From Collimonas sp. OK242 (GTDB taxonomy: Bacteria; Pseudomonadota; Gammaproteobacteria; Burkholderiales; Burkholderiaceae_D): a stretch of DNA of 64,000 nt. This document shows, piece after piece, positions 15,538-27,500 of this stretch. Below the pieces are notes generated by a model, which was given only the letters and a program-made list of their open reading frames with translations, was not told the DNA's origin and searched no databases. Both the position numbers and the translations under genes were made by a program. Numbering within the stretch: the first letter of the stretch is position 1; each line of letters begins with the position of its first letter. Where the stretch lies: positions 1 to 64,000 of the forward strand of contig NZ_FNOR01000018.1 in NCBI RefSeq assembly GCF_900107095.1, in the 5' to 3' direction.

Positions 15538-17505
15538 TCAATTCCGCCTGCGATAAATGGCGACTCCCTGTGCTGCAAGCGGGCTGGCGCCGACAATGAA
15601 TTCAGCATGCTCGCCATGCGGCACAACACATGACTGATTACCGTAATTGAAGGCGAACGTCAGCCCGCCCCGATGGCTGATGCGCAAAGTTTCCGGCAAA
15701 CGCTCCGGCGCCAGGCCGGCAGCAAGCGCAGTCCGCTCGAAGTAGTCGCAGGTGAAATCGGCATCGAACACGCCGGCCAGATAGTGCAAGCACTCATATT
15801 GCACTATCGCAGGATGGCCGTCGCCGAACGCGGCGACGACCTTTACATTGTCCCCGGCCTCGATCAGGTCGCGCCAGTGATACGCCTTGCCGTGCCGTCC
15901 GCCGCACTCGACCGGTTCCGTTATACCAGGTCGCATCGATTCGACCCGCCATACGCGTATCGGCAGTATTTCCTGCAGAGGCCCTGGCGGCAGATTCGCC
16001 GGTATTTGCAAGGACTCGGTCTTGGAGCCGCTACGCGGTCCGAGCAATACCTGCGCCCCGCTCGCCCTCAGGCGGGCGGCCAGGTCGGCCGGCAGCACCG
16101 GCAACGGCGGCACCACGATCATGGCGTAGCCATCAAGCTTTGCGCTGAGCGGAAGAATATCCACATCCAGGCCAAGCGAACGCAAGGCAGAATAATATTC
16201 GAAGGCGATCTGCGGATAATGAAAATCCGCCCCCTGCGGATGGATCTCGAACAGCCACTTGGCGGCGTAATCGAACAGCAGCGCGACCTTGCCGCGCGGT
16301 TGCTGCAGCGCTCCCGCCGCCAGCTCGACCTGCTGTATTTCCTCGGCCACGCGCTGCGCTTCATGGCCGCCGATATCGAGGCGATTATCGGGCGTATTCA
16401 AGCCCGCATGCATTTGTTCCTGGGCGAACGGTACTTGGCGCCAGCGGAAGTAGGAGACGCAGCCAGCGCCGTGTGCAAAAGCTTCCCAACTCCACAGGCG
16501 CACCATGCCCGGCAGAGGATTCGGATTCCATTGCGCCCAGTTCACCGGTCCCGGCTGCTGCTCCATCACCCAGAACGGTTGCGCCGACATGCCCCGATAC
16601 AGATCGTGATTAAAGGAAGCGAAGTCAGGATGGCCGGTGCGCAGCCAGCGGGCTTTGACTTCCGGCGCGAACCACAGCTCCTCCAGAGCGCCGAGCGGGT
16701 AACTGTCCCAGCTGGCGACATCGAGATCCGCCGCCACCGGATAGTGGTCGAATTCGGTAAACATTTGCATGAAATTGTGCACCATGAGGCGTCCTGGCGC
16801 GTGCGCTCTCAGGATATCGACTTGCATGCGGTTATAGCGCAGCACTTCATCGGACGCAAAGCGGCGGTAATCCAGGCGATGCGAAGGATGCGCTTCGGTC
16901 ACGGTGCCGACCGGCGCATCGATTTCGTCGAAACTGCGGTACTCGGCGCTCCAGAATACGGTGCCCCAAGCCTGGTTGAGCGCGTCTATGGTGTGATAGC
17001 GCTGCTGCAGCCAGTGGCGAAACCTCTGTTGTGCCGAGGCAGAATAACTCACCACGGTATGGTGGCATCCATATTCGTTATCGACCTGCCAGGCGGTAAT
17101 CGCCGGATGCCGGCCATAACGTTCTGCCAGGAGAGTGACGATGCGTTGCGATTCTTTGAAATACGACGGCGAAGAGAAATCATAATGGCGGCGCGAACCG
17201 AAGCCCCGCGCCCGGCCGTTGGCATCCACCGGCAGGATATCGTCGTGCTGATCAATCAGCCACTTCGGCGGCGTCGCCGTCGGCGTGCACATGATCACTT
17301 CCAGACCTGCATCAGCCAGTACCTCAATCGCACGGTCCAGCCACGCCCATTGATATTGTCCCGGCGACGGTTCGATCCGGCTCCAGGCGAATTCGCCGAT
17401 GCGCACTTGCTTGATGCCCAGCGCCGTCATGCGTTGTGCATCGCTGCTCCAGATCTCTTCGGACCAGTGTTCAGGGTAGTAGCAGACCCCTAATCGTATC
17501 GACAT
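15538..17505 (-). CDS. GH42 beta-galactosidase
   Basis: The true start is ATG 17505 ([19 protein letters not shown]), giving 655 residues, the usual GH42 length; the frame stays open 83 codons upstream without family similarity. The GH42 signatures are present: N143-E144 in [12 protein letters not shown] as acid/base, and Glu315 in [13 protein letters not shown] as nucleophile. The trimerisation and C-terminal beta domains follow. There is no signal peptide, so it hydrolyses imported galactosides in the cytoplasm. It lies between the ATPase and binding-protein genes of one importer, which fits intracellular processing. Confidence 0.95.
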   Translation of the reverse strand: MSIRLGVCYYPEHWSEEIWSSDAQRMTALGIKQVRIGEFAWSRIEPSPGQYQWAWLDRAIEVLADAGLEVIMCTPTATPPKWLIDQHDDILPVDANGRARGFGSRRHYDFSSPSYFKESQRIVTLLAERYGRHPAITAWQVDNEYGCHHTVVSYSASAQQRFRHWLQQRYHTIDALNQAWGTVFWSAEYRSFDEIDAPVGTVTEAHPSHRLDYRRFASDEVLRYNRMQVDILRAHAPGRLMVHNFMQMFTEFDHYPVAADLDVASWDSYPLGALEELWFAPEVKARWLRTGHPDFASFNHDLYRGMSAQPFWVMEQQPGPVNWAQWNPNPLPGMVRLWSWEAFAHGAGCVSYFRWRQVPFAQEQMHAGLNTPDNRLDIGGHEAQRVAEEIQQVELAAGALQQPRGKVALLFDYAAKWLFEIHPQGADFHYPQIAFEYYSALRSLGLDVDILPLSAKLDGYAMIVVPPLPVLPADLAARLRASGAQVLLGPRSGSKTESLQIPANLPPGPLQEILPIRVWRVESMRPGITEPVECGGRHGKAYHWRDLIEAGDNVKVVAAFGDGHPAIVQYECLHYLAGVFDADFTCDYFERTALAAGLAPERLPETLRISHRGGLTFAFNYGNQSCVVPHGEHAEFIVGASPLAAQGVAIYRRRN

Positions 17506-17557
17506 GAATCTCACTCCGTAGTTGTGATCGTTGTTGTAATCATTGTTGCGATGCCTG

Positions 17558-18697
<1,140 letters not shown>

Positions 18698-19149
18698 AGG
18701 TCCCTTTCCCTGCGGAAGTTGACAAAACTAGACTGTAAAATCGCCCAAACAAGCAGCGTCGGTTAGCGCCGCGATCCCAGCCGTTCAATCTGCTTGAACC
18801 AGCTGATGGCTTGCATGCCGCCTGGTTTGAACGGGAAAAGGGTAATAGGTTAAGCGCTTAACCTATTGTTGCAAAAAAAATGCTGCTGCTTTTTTTGAAC
18901 TTCATTGATATTGTCTCCACGTTGTTATTCTGAGAATGACGCCGTTGGTATCGATCATTTCGCTTGATAATACCAACCTTCTTTTTTCTGTGCAATCGAA
19001 ATTGCGGCACAGTTCAACGCTGAGTTTGCAACTACATTTGCAACCCCGAGCGCTACCATCGGCTGGGTGATTCAATCCGTGCGATATGCCTCGTTGACAA
19101 TGTCGGTGATAGACGGTTGAATACGAGAGCTCAAATTTTCCTCCACCCC
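18698..19149. other. Divergent promoter region of the galactoside module
   Basis: This 452-bp space separates the ATPase gene (minus) from the LacI-type regulator (plus). It holds the 24-bp operator at 18844-18867 followed by AT-rich DNA with runs of A and T near 18873-18895. No other gene is seen. Confidence 0.6.
18844..18867. promoter_or_regulatory. 24-bp perfect palindrome, probable LacI-type operator
   Basis: The half-site AATAGGTTAAGC is followed directly by its exact reverse complement. The centre AAGC|GCTT has the C|G axis typical of LacI-family operators. It lies between the importer operon and a LacI-family gene, and is the obvious binding site for autoregulation and repression of the operon. 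Confidence 0.8.
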
Positions 19150-20172
19150 ATGCCTACTCTTTCTGAAGTCGCCTCCCTGGCCGGCGTGACGTCCGCGACA
19201 GTCTCCAATGTCTTGCGCAAACGAGGCAAGGTCGGCGAGCAGACCCGCTTGCGCGTTCTCGCGGCAGTCGAACAGTTGGGATATCGTCCGCATCTCACCG
19301 CTCGCGCGCTGGCAGAAGGATGTGCGCCAACACTGGCCCTGATGGTATCCAGCATTGCCAATCCTTTCTATCCCGAATTTGCACTGGCCGCTGAACGCGC
19401 AGCGCATGCCAACGGACGATTTCTGATTGTATGCAACACCAATGACGACCCGGCAACGGGGCGCGCCTATCTCGACCAGATCGCAGGCACCTTGTCCGAA
19501 GGCGTGCTGGTAATGAACGCCAACCTGTCCATCGACGACCTGAAGAAAACCGAGCAGCGTGGCGCTCCGGTGGTACTCTGCATGTGGGAAAAATTGGATG
19601 CGCCACCTGAACTGCCCTGCATCGCCGTGGATTTTTTTGAAGCAGGCGCGATCGCAGGACGCCATCTCATCGGCTTGGGCCATCAGCATATTGGCGCGCT
19701 GGTTGGCAGCAAGGTCAACGGCATACACGCCGAACGCTACAAAGGATATCTGTCCGCCTGCGCCGCAGTCGGACAAAAACATCCTCAGAACCGCACGCGC
19801 TACATCGAAGACTCGGTAGAGGCCGGCTATGAAAGCGCGAAAGCCTTGCTCGAGGCGCATCCGCAGCTGACCGCCATTTTTGCCAGCAATGATCTGCCGG
19901 CGCTTGGCGCTTTGAACGCCGCGGCCGATCTGGGATTGAAGGTACCTCAGGATATTTCGATTATCGGCATCACCGACATTCAATGGGCGCGCCTTTCCCG
20001 TCCGGCCCTGACGACGGTGGCCGTGCCGACAGTCAGTGCAGCCGAGATGGCCATCACGCTGCTGCTGGACCTGATCAGCAAGCCCGGCCAATCAGCTGCA
20101 ATGCGTATCACAGCAACGCCCGAATTAATAGAACGCGCATCAACCGGTCCGGCCAGGACAGCACGTGAATGA
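19150..20172 (+). CDS. LacI-family transcriptional regulator
   Basis: I start at ATG 19150 (MPTLSEVASLAGVTSATVSN), which gives the canonical LacI N-terminus; an in-frame ATG at 19117 adds 11 residues and neither has a strong ribosome site. The 340-residue protein has the helix-turn-helix plus hinge helix (RALAEGCAPTLALMV) and a periplasmic-binding-protein-like effector domain (AIFASNDLPALGALNAAADL). It should repress the divergent importer/GH42 operon until a galactoside binds. The 24-bp palindrome between them is its likely operator. Confidence 0.93.
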   Translation: MPTLSEVASLAGVTSATVSNVLRKRGKVGEQTRLRVLAAVEQLGYRPHLTARALAEGCAPTLALMVSSIANPFYPEFALAAERAAHANGRFLIVCNTNDDPATGRAYLDQIAGTLSEGVLVMNANLSIDDLKKTEQRGAPVVLCMWEKLDAPPELPCIAVDFFEAGAIAGRHLIGLGHQHIGALVGSKVNGIHAERYKGYLSACAAVGQKHPQNRTRYIEDSVEAGYESAKALLEAHPQLTAIFASNDLPALGALNAAADLGLKVPQDISIIGITDIQWARLSRPALTTVAVPTVSAAEMAITLLLDLISKPGQSAAMRITATPELIERASTGPARTARE

Positions 20173-20579
20173 ACTCATCTGGCAACTGAGATATGTCTGC
20201 ATTCGACGAGGCCAGAAGCAGTCGTTGAAATTCCCTCTTTTATTTGGATGAGCGAATGTGCCAGTTTTATTTGAATTTAATTCATCGGTAAGCGTGGCGT
20301 CATTACCATATTGACGTGGGGCGCCATCTGATGCGCCCAAATCCATGGCTTCTTTGGTCCCGGCACTCGGCTTTTCGAATTTTCGCGGAATTCACTCGGC
20401 TTGCCGCTGTACGATGATTTTTTTCGGCTCGGTTGACGGGCGGGCGGGCCAACTCAGCAAGCAAACGAACACTTCCGCAGCCAAATCGGGTTACTACTTG
20501 CAAATTGAAGGCGTCCATATATGAACCCCTCGGACTGGGCCAAGGTTGTGACTGCGTCCCGACGTATCGAAACGGTTAG

Positions 20580-20722
20580 TTTTCGACTTTATTTGTTGAA
20601 CGAACGCCGAGTCCCCGAGCTTGCGCTGATGTGTTTTCGACTTTGGACAATATGTAACTCGATTCGCATGGTCTGGAATCCGCATGGATGCTATGGTCAT
20701 GTTTTCGACTTTAATAGGTCGG
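20580..20722 (+). repeat. Triple TTTTCGACTTT units, counterpart of the 10.2-kb repeat
   Basis: TTTTCGACTTT occurs at 20580, 20634 and 20702. The spacings (54 and 68 bp) total 122 bp, exactly as in the 10.2-kb and 41.6-kb copies, though the unit sequence differs. The distance from the last GACTTT to the end of the following TAGTTTCGGATACA arm is 53 bp here and 52 bp at 10.4 kb. That shared geometry suggests ends of related elements with diverged binding sites. Confidence 0.65.
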
Positions 20723-20746
20723 AATACCTATTGTGAGAACATCAAT

Positions 20747-20812
20747 TAGTTTCGGATACACATGCCTTAGATAGGCTGAAAAGCCAATGCTGGCGCGCTG
20801 TATCCGAAACTA
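20747..20812 (+). repeat. 66-bp unit with 14-bp inverted arms, copy 2
   Basis: Arms TAGTTTCGGATACA (20747-20760) and TGTATCCGAAACTA (20799-20812) flank 38 bp, the same layout and orientation as at 10403-10468. The interiors share most bases. A broken LysR gene begins about 120 bp further on, so an element may have inserted in or beside it. Confidence 0.8.
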
Positions 20813-20934
20813 TTGTCTTTCGTAAAAAATGCTCCCCCTGCGCTAAAAAAGTGGGATTGAGATAGTAAATTCCAATCTTTCGCATATCGAAAAGCAGACG
20901 CGGTATCTTGATTTGGTCGGAATGGGATCTTGCC

Positions 20935-21163
20935 AAGTACCTTGACAGTGGCCGGCTGCCGTTGATCTTCCATGCGTATACCCGCCCAGGTCAACCGCGT
21001 GCGTCGTGTCGTCCGTTCGAACAACTGCGCGGCCAAAGTGGGATTCCAGTTCCTTGATAGACCGCTACAACGGCGACTGCTCGATGCGCAATCGCTCGGC
21101 CGCACGGGCGAAGTGTAATTCTTCAGCGACGGCGGCAAAGCAGCGCAGGTGGCGAAGTTCCAT
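20935..21163 (-). pseudogene. LysR-family regulator, broken N-terminal fragment
   Basis: From ATG 21163 the frame reads [20 protein letters not shown] then [12 protein letters not shown] and stops at a TAG, where intact members have an S-R-x-I-K-E-L-E continuation. The reading resumes in frame as RSIKELESHFG. A frameshift is then needed to reach LAAQLFERTTRRTRLTWAG. The effector domain is missing. At least one nonsense change, one frameshift and a 3' truncation make it a pseudogene. It is 34 bp from the efflux lipoprotein gene at 21198 on the same strand. Confidence 0.8.
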
Positions 21164-21197
21164 ATATTCTCCTCCATCTCCGCTAGCGCGTACTTTG

Positions 21198-22658
21198 CTA
21201 TCTGATAGCTACCGCTTCGGATTCCTGGGGTTGCCAACCTCCGCCAAGTGCCTTGAATGCCGCGACCGCAGCGCGGGCGGATTCGGTTTGCGCTTGCGCT
21301 CGCATATCGGAGGCGCGTAGCAGGTTCTCATCGGCTTGCAGGACTTCGATTAGGCTGACGACCCCTTTCTGGTATGCCGCAAACGAAGCCCCTCTCGCTC
21401 GACTGAGCGAATCCACACCCTGACCGAGTATGTCGGCCTGATCCTCGCGTTTTACCAGGGCCGAGAACGCGTTTTCCACGTCTTCGGTAGCACGCAGCGC
21501 GGCGAGCCGATAACCGGCTAGCGCCTCGGCTTCCTGGCCTTTGGCTAGGTCAATCTGGGCGTTGATGCGGCCGAAGTCGAACAGACGCCAGCGAAGGCCC
21601 AGCACGCCGGCGGCTTGACTTGCGCCGCTGGTGAACAGGTTGCTGCTAGATAAAGATGTCGCGCTGCCGATCAGTCCGCTAAAGGAGAGCTTGGGGTAAT
21701 ACTCGGCGATTGCCATGCCGATGCGAGCGTTCGACGCAGCCAGACGGCGTTCGGCCACGATCAGATCGGGCCGACGCCGGAGCAAATCACCTGGCGATCC
21801 GGTTGATGCGATCTGTGGAGCGACCGGAATAACGCCAGCATTTGCCAGCTCCTTCCGGTGTGTACCGGGCGGCGTGCCCAGCATCACGTCCAGCGCATTC
21901 ATGGCTGTATCCAGCCCTGTTTCGAGGACCGGTACAGATGCCCGCACCTGGGCGAGCGCACCCTCGACCTGCCGCACTTGAAGTTCGGCTGCCAATCCCT
22001 TGCCATAAAGCAGATTGATAGTTGAGAGTAGTTCCTGTTGCGTTTGTACCTGCCTGCGAGCAACGTCTAGGCGAGTTTGCAGTCCACGTATACTGATGTA
22101 GATGTCAGCGGTCTGCGCCGCCACCGCCAATCGTGTCGCCGCCGCGCCAGCCTCCGAAGCCTGATACTCGGCCAGTGCTGCCTCCCGTCCGCGCCGCACG
22201 CCACCGAATACGTCCAGCTCCCAGCTTGCGCCGAGGTTGGCCTCATAGGCGTTGCCGTAACGATCAAAATTGGGCCTTGAATTCAAGACTTGCCCCAATG
22301 GCGTTTCAACCGATTGATAGGCTCGCGCACCCTGAGCATTGATGTTGCCGGAAGGCAGCAACGCGGCATTCGCGGCCCCGAGTCCTGCGCGCGCCTGAGC
22401 GACGCGAGCGGATGCTTGCGCAAGATCCAAATTCTGCTCCAGCGCAAGCGTTACGAAGTGGCTCAATTGTGAATCGCCAAAGCTTCCCCACCACACAGTG
22501 AAATCGGCAGTGACGTTGGCATGCCGTTGCTCAACTGCCGTTTGACCAAGGTAGCGATCTGGCATGGGCGTGTCAGGCCGAATGTAATCTGGCCCGACAG
22601 CGCAACCCGTTGAAAGACTGGCGGCGACTAACATGAAGAGAGTGTGTTTAAGTAGCAT
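21198..22658 (-). CDS. RND efflux outer-membrane lipoprotein (NodT/OprM type)
   Basis: A 486-residue protein with a lipoprotein signal ending LSTGC and mature start [20 protein letters not shown]. Two OEP repeats follow, each with the long periplasmic helical hairpins of TolC-like channels ([42 protein letters not shown]). It supplies the outer-membrane exit for the RND pump encoded divergently at 23459-27633. The TetR gene and an operator-like palindrome lie between them, so both arms are probably repressed together. Confidence 0.94.
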   Translation of the reverse strand: MLLKHTLFMLVAASLSTGCAVGPDYIRPDTPMPDRYLGQTAVEQRHANVTADFTVWWGSFGDSQLSHFVTLALEQNLDLAQASARVAQARAGLGAANAALLPSGNINAQGARAYQSVETPLGQVLNSRPNFDRYGNAYEANLGASWELDVFGGVRRGREAALAEYQASEAGAAATRLAVAAQTADIYISIRGLQTRLDVARRQVQTQQELLSTINLLYGKGLAAELQVRQVEGALAQVRASVPVLETGLDTAMNALDVMLGTPPGTHRKELANAGVIPVAPQIASTGSPGDLLRRRPDLIVAERRLAASNARIGMAIAEYYPKLSFSGLIGSATSLSSSNLFTSGASQAAGVLGLRWRLFDFGRINAQIDLAKGQEAEALAGYRLAALRATEDVENAFSALVKREDQADILGQGVDSLSRARGASFAAYQKGVVSLIEVLQADENLLRASDMRAQAQTESARAAVAAFKALGGGWQPQESEAVAIR

Positions 22659-22694
22659 GGGAATCTTCCGCGACGTAAAAGGAAAAATTATGCG

Positions 22695-22718
22695 GTGACT
22701 ATATCATGAAATCGTCAC
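22695..22718. promoter_or_regulatory. TetR-type operator, site 1
   Basis: GTGAC, 14 bp, GTCAC: a 24-bp interrupted palindrome between the divergent lipoprotein gene and the TetR gene. The same layout recurs at 23391-23414. It could repress both the OMF gene and tetR itself. Confidence 0.65.
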
Positions 22719-22757
22719 TCGTTGTGCAAATCGAACAGAAGAGGTAAGCTGTTGAAT

Positions 22758-23375
22758 ATGAGCAAAGCAACCACTAATCCGGGCTCAGCCCGAGGCCCAG
22801 TCGATCACGAAGTGCGAGATCAAATTGTTGTCGCAGCTACCGAGCACTTCCGCCTGTACGGCTACGAAAAGACCACCGTCTCCGACCTTGCCAAGGCCAT
22901 CGGCTTTTCCAAAGCCTATATTTATAAGTTCTTCGAGTCCAAGCAAGCCATTGGCGAACTGATTTGCGCAAATTGCCTGCACGAGATCGAAACGGATGTC
23001 AGAACAGCCGTTGACGGAGTCGACCGTCCGCCAGAGAAACTTCGGCGCATGTTCAAGACAGGCGTCGAGTCATGCCTCCGCCTGTTTTTTGAAGATCGCA
23101 AGCTCTATGACATTGCGGCTTCGGCTGCCACCGAGCGTTGGGAGGCGGTGCGTGCCTTTGAGGAGCGTATTCAGGCAATGCTGCAGGACATCCTGCGCCA
23201 GGGGCGCGAGACAGAGGAGTTTGAGCGCAAAACGCCGCTCGATGAAACGGCGACGGCGATTTACTTGGTCATTCGCCCCTATCTTAATCCGCTGCTTTTG
23301 CAGCATAGCTTTGATTCGGCGGATGATGCTCCAGCGCAACTATCTAATCTGGTGTTGCGCAGTCTATCGCCGTAA
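22758..23375 (+). CDS. TetR/AcrR-family repressor of the RND pump
   Basis: I choose ATG 22758 (MSKATTNPGSARGPVDHEVR); the frame is open to a TTG at 22722. AGAGG lies 13 nt upstream, a little far. The 205-residue protein has an N-terminal TetR helix-turn-helix (HFRLYGYEKTTVSDLAKAIG, then FSKAYIYKFFESKQ) and a helical ligand-binding domain. It lies between the efflux lipoprotein gene and the adaptor/pump genes, and two matching palindromes flank it. It probably represses the system until a toxic compound binds. Confidence 0.93.
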   Translation: MSKATTNPGSARGPVDHEVRDQIVVAATEHFRLYGYEKTTVSDLAKAIGFSKAYIYKFFESKQAIGELICANCLHEIETDVRTAVDGVDRPPEKLRRMFKTGVESCLRLFFEDRKLYDIAASAATERWEAVRAFEERIQAMLQDILRQGRETEEFERKTPLDETATAIYLVIRPYLNPLLLQHSFDSADDAPAQLSNLVLRSLSP

Positions 23376-23390
23376 ATGCCAAATATTACC

Positions 23391-23414
23391 GTGACCATTG
23401 ACATAATTAGTCAC
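23391..23414. promoter_or_regulatory. TetR-type operator, site 2
   Basis: GTGAC, 14 bp, GTCAC, 44 bp before the adaptor gene. Aligned with site 1 the inner bases also agree (TGAC-Y-AT...AA-W-T-N-GTCA). The two equal sites on either side of tetR point to one repressor controlling both transcription units. Confidence 0.65.
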
Positions 23415-23458
23415 TAGTCCCAAAATAGAAATCCTATTTAGCTCTTTATGGGATTTCT

Positions 23459-24568
23459 ATGCTCCGCCGCCTCGTTTTCTCTGCCGCCATATCTACATTG
23501 CCGTTTGCACTGGTCGCTTGTGGCGAAAAACCGCAATCCGATCCACGTACCGAAGCGCCGTTGGTACGTGCGGCTACCATTCAAGGCGCGGTCGCCGCAT
23601 CACGTACGTTCACCGGAACCGTAGCCGCTCGGGTACAAAGCGATCTTGGTTTCCGGGTCTCTGGCAAGGTATTGGAGCGGCTTGTGGACGCGGGGCAAAC
23701 CGTTAAGCGTGGGCAACCGCTCATGCGCATCGACCCTGTCGATCTGAAGCTTGCCGCTCATGCTCAGCAGGAAGCCGTCGCCGCAGCCCGAGCACGGGCG
23801 CAGCAAACGGCGGACGATGAAGCCCGCTACCGCGACCTGCGCGGAACCGGCGCGATATCGGCTTCAGCCTACGACCAAGTCAAGGCTGCGGCAGATACTG
23901 CCAAAGCCCAGCTCAATGCAACCGAAGCCCAAGCCGAAGTTGCTCGCAACGCGAGCCGATACACGGAGCTGGTGGCAGATTCCGATGGCGTCGTCATGGA
24001 AACGCTGGTCGAACCCGGCCAAGTCGTCAACGCGGGCCAAATCGTGGTGCGTGTGGCCCATGCTGGACACCGCGAGGCCATCATCCAATTGCCGGAAACC
24101 TTGCGCCCTGCCATCGGTTCAGTCGGCCAAGCCACGCTCTTTGGCAAAGAGGGCGTTACCGTTCCGACCAAACTCAGGCAGCTCTCGGATGCCGCAGACC
24201 GGCTAACCCGCACCTTCGAGGCGCGGTATGTGCTGGATGGGGAGATGTCCAGCGCCCCATTAGGCACAACGGTCACAGTTCAGATCCCGGACACACATCC
24301 CGCTGAGCAAGGCGGCTTGTGGGTACCGATTGGCTCGCTGTCCGACGCGGGCAAGGGGGCGGGAGTCTGGGTCATCGAAGGCAAGCCGACAAAGGTTTCC
24401 TGGCGGGCGGTCGCGGTCCAGCGGCTGGACGACGATGGTGCGCGCATTGCAGGTCAACTCAAACCAGGTGACCGGATAGTCGCACTCGGCACTCACCTGC
24501 TGCACGAAGGCGAGCAGGTCCGGGTGGCTGACCAGGTCGCCGCCGCAACCGTGGGAGTGCGACCATGA
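23459..24568 (+). CDS. RND efflux periplasmic adaptor (membrane-fusion) lipoprotein
   Basis: The 369-residue protein has a lipoprotein signal ending LVAC-G. Next come the lipoyl half-motif GFRVSGKVLERLVDAGQTVK, an alpha-helical hairpin rich in Ala and Gln, the second lipoyl half (DGVVMETLVEPGQVVNAGQI) and the beta-barrel/membrane-proximal domains. It joins the inner-membrane pump to the outer-membrane channel. Its last codons overlap the pump start (ATGA at 24565-24568), so translation is coupled. Confidence 0.95.
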   Translation: MLRRLVFSAAISTLPFALVACGEKPQSDPRTEAPLVRAATIQGAVAASRTFTGTVAARVQSDLGFRVSGKVLERLVDAGQTVKRGQPLMRIDPVDLKLAAHAQQEAVAAARARAQQTADDEARYRDLRGTGAISASAYDQVKAAADTAKAQLNATEAQAEVARNASRYTELVADSDGVVMETLVEPGQVVNAGQIVVRVAHAGHREAIIQLPETLRPAIGSVGQATLFGKEGVTVPTKLRQLSDAADRLTRTFEARYVLDGEMSSAPLGTTVTVQIPDTHPAEQGGLWVPIGSLSDAGKGAGVWVIEGKPTKVSWRAVAVQRLDDDGARIAGQLKPGDRIVALGTHLLHEGEQVRVADQVAAATVGVRP

Positions 24569-27500
24569 GCGAAGGGCGCTTCAACCTGTCGGCGCTCGCC
24601 GTACGCGAGCGCTCCGTCACCTTGTTTCTGATCTGCCTGATCTCGTTGGCCGGGCTCATTTCCTTCTTCAAACTTGGACGGGCGGAAGACCCCGCGTTCA
24701 CGGTGAAGGTGATGACCATCGTCACCGCCTGGCCCGGCGCCACCGCACAGGAAATGCAGGACCAAGTCGCCGAAAAGATCGAAAAGCGCATGCAGGAACT
24801 GCGCTGGTACGACCGGTCCGAGACCTACACAAGACCTGGCTTGGCCTTCACCACCTTGACCTTGCTCGACAGTACGCCACCTTCGGAGGTCCAGGGAGAG
24901 TTTTACCAAGCCCGAAAGAAAGTCAGCGATGAGGCAAACAACCTTCCGTCTGGCGTGATCGGGCCGATGGTCAACGATGAATACGCGGACGTCACCTTTG
25001 CCCTATTCGCACTCAAGGCCAAGGGCGAACCACAGCGCCTGCTTGTACGCGACGCGGAGACGCTGCGTCAGCGCCTGCTGCATGTGCCAGGTGTAAAGAA
25101 GGTCAACATCGTCGGCGAGCAGTCTGAGCGCATTTATGTCGAGTTCTCCCATGAGCGCCTGGCAACGCTGGGCGTCAGCCCGCAGGAAGTATTCTCCGCA
25201 CTCAATAGTCAGAACGCGCTAACGCCGGCCGGCTCCGTGGAAACCAAGGGCCCGCAGGTGTTCATTCGCCTGGACGGCGCTTTCGATGAATTGCAAAAGA
25301 TCCGCGATACGCCGGTCATGGCGCAAGGTCGCACATTGAAACTGTCGGACATCGCCACGATCAAGCGTGGCTATGAGGACCCGGCGACTTTCATGATCCG
25401 CAACGGCGGCGAACCCGCGCTGCTGTTGGGCATCGTCATGCGCGATGGCTGGAACGGATTAGACTTGGGCAAGGCGCTGGATAAAGAGGTCGGTGCGATC
25501 AACGCCGACATGCCGCAGGGTATGGGCCTGACCAAGGTCACAGACCAAGCCGTCAATATCAGCTCGGCGGTCGATGAGTTCATGATCAAGTTCTTCGCCG
25601 CGTTGCTGGTAGTCATGCTGGTGTGTTTCGTGAGCATGGGCTGGCGTGTGGGTATCGTAGTTGCTGCGGCTGTGCCGCTGACGCTGGCGGCAGTCTTCAT
25701 TGTGATGGCCGCGACCGGAAAGAACTTCGACCGTATCACGCTGGGTTCGCTGATCCTGGGGCTGGGCCTGCTTGTGGACGACGCCATCATCGCCATCGAA
25801 ATGATGGTGGTAAAGATGGAAGAAGGCTACGACCGTATCGCCGCGTCTGCCTATGCGTGGAGCCATACTGCCGCGCCCATGCTCTCCGGCACGCTGGTCA
25901 CGGCCGTCGGCTTCATGCCCAATGGCTTCGCCCGTTCCACCGCCGGCGAATACACCAGCAATATGTTCTGGATTGTCGGCATTGCACTGATCGCGTCTTG
26001 GGTGGTCGCCGTGGTATTTACACCTTACCTTGGTGTCAAGCTACTACCCGATCTCAAAAAAGTCGAAGGCGGCCACGACGCACTCTACGATACGCCACGC
26101 TACAACCGCTTCCGCCAAGTGCTGGAGCGCGTTATCGCACGCAAGTGGCTGGTCGCCGGTACTGTAGTGGGTCTTTTCGTTGTGGCCGTGCTAGGAATGG
26201 CAGTGGTCAAGAAGCAATTTTTTCCGATCTCCGACCGCCCCGAAGTGCTGGTCGAGGTGCAGATGCCCTACGGCACCTCGATCGGCCAAACCAGCGCCGC
26301 CACAGAGAAGGTGGAAGCATGGTTGACTAAACAGCCGGAAGCGAAGATCGTCACGGCCTATGTCGGTCAAGGCGCGCCACGCTTCTACTTGGCAATGGGA
26401 CCAGAACTGCCTGACCCGTCGTTTGCCAAGATCGTGATCCGCACAGACAACCAGGATGAGCGCGAGGTATTGAAAAAGCGGTTACGCAAGGCAATCGCCG
26501 ACGGCCTCGCTTCTGAGGCGCGCGTGCGCGTCACTCAGCTCGTATTCGGCCCGTACTCGCCGTTCCCGGTCGCCTACCGGGTCATTGGCCCGGACCAGGA
26601 CAAGCTGCGCAGTATCGCGGCTGAAGTGCAACAGGTCATGGACGCCAGTCCGATGATGCGCACAGTCAACGCTGACTGGGGCACCCGCACGCCTATGCTG
26701 CACTTCACCTTACAGCAGGACCGTTTACAGGCCGTCGGGCTGACCTCCAGCGCCGTGGCGCAGCAACTGCAATTTTTGCTCAGCGGTGTGCCTGTCACCG
26801 CCGTCCGTGAGGACATTCGCACGGTGCAAGTCACGGCCCGTTCGGCTGGCGACAGCCGGCTCGACCTGGCCAAGATCGCGGACTTCACGCTGGCCGGCGC
26901 CAATGGGCAACGCATCCCGCTGTCGCAGGTGGGTAAGGTTGACGTGCGCATGGAGGAAGCAATCATGCGCCGTCGCGACCGAATGCCGACGATTACCGTA
27001 CGGGGCGATATTGCCGATGGCTTGCAGCCGCCGGACGTGTCAGCAGCCATCACCCAGCAGCTCCAGCCCATCATGGACAAACTGCCTGGCGGCTACCACA
27101 TCGAGCAGGCCGGCTCCATCGAAGAGTCAGGAAAAGCGACGAAAGCAATGTTGCCGCTATTCCCCATCATGCTGGCAGTAACCCTGCTCATCATCATCTT
27201 CCAGGTGCGCTCGATCTCCGCAATGGTCATGGTCTTCTTGACCAGTCCACTTGGACTGATCGGTGTGGTGCCAACCTTGATTCTGTTCCAACAGCCATTT
27301 GGCATCAATGCGCTGGTTGGCCTGATTGCACTGTCGGGTATCCTGATGCGCAACACACTGATCCTGATCGGGCAAATCCGCCACAACGAACAGGCGGGAT
27401 TGAGTCCATTCCACGCGGTTGTCGAGGCAACCGTGCAGCGTTCCCGGCCGGTGGTCTTGACCGCATTGGCGGCGATCTTGGCCTTCATTCCGCTTACCCA

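Larger units (their letters stand above)
20173..20934. other. 762-bp region of transposon-end-like repeats, no gene
   Basis: No open frame here has family support. The first 400 bp show nothing I can name. From 20580 the region carries the three TTTTCGACTTT units and then the 66-bp inverted-arm unit, both described separately. Confidence 0.6.

Noticed and set aside
15673-17493. 606-codon open frame on the plus strand
   Set aside because: It is antisense to the GH42 gene, which has complete catalytic motifs. The product is His/Arg-rich with no family signature.
18870-18900. A/T runs as an intrinsic terminator
   Set aside because: No stem precedes the A and T runs and they lie in a divergent promoter region.
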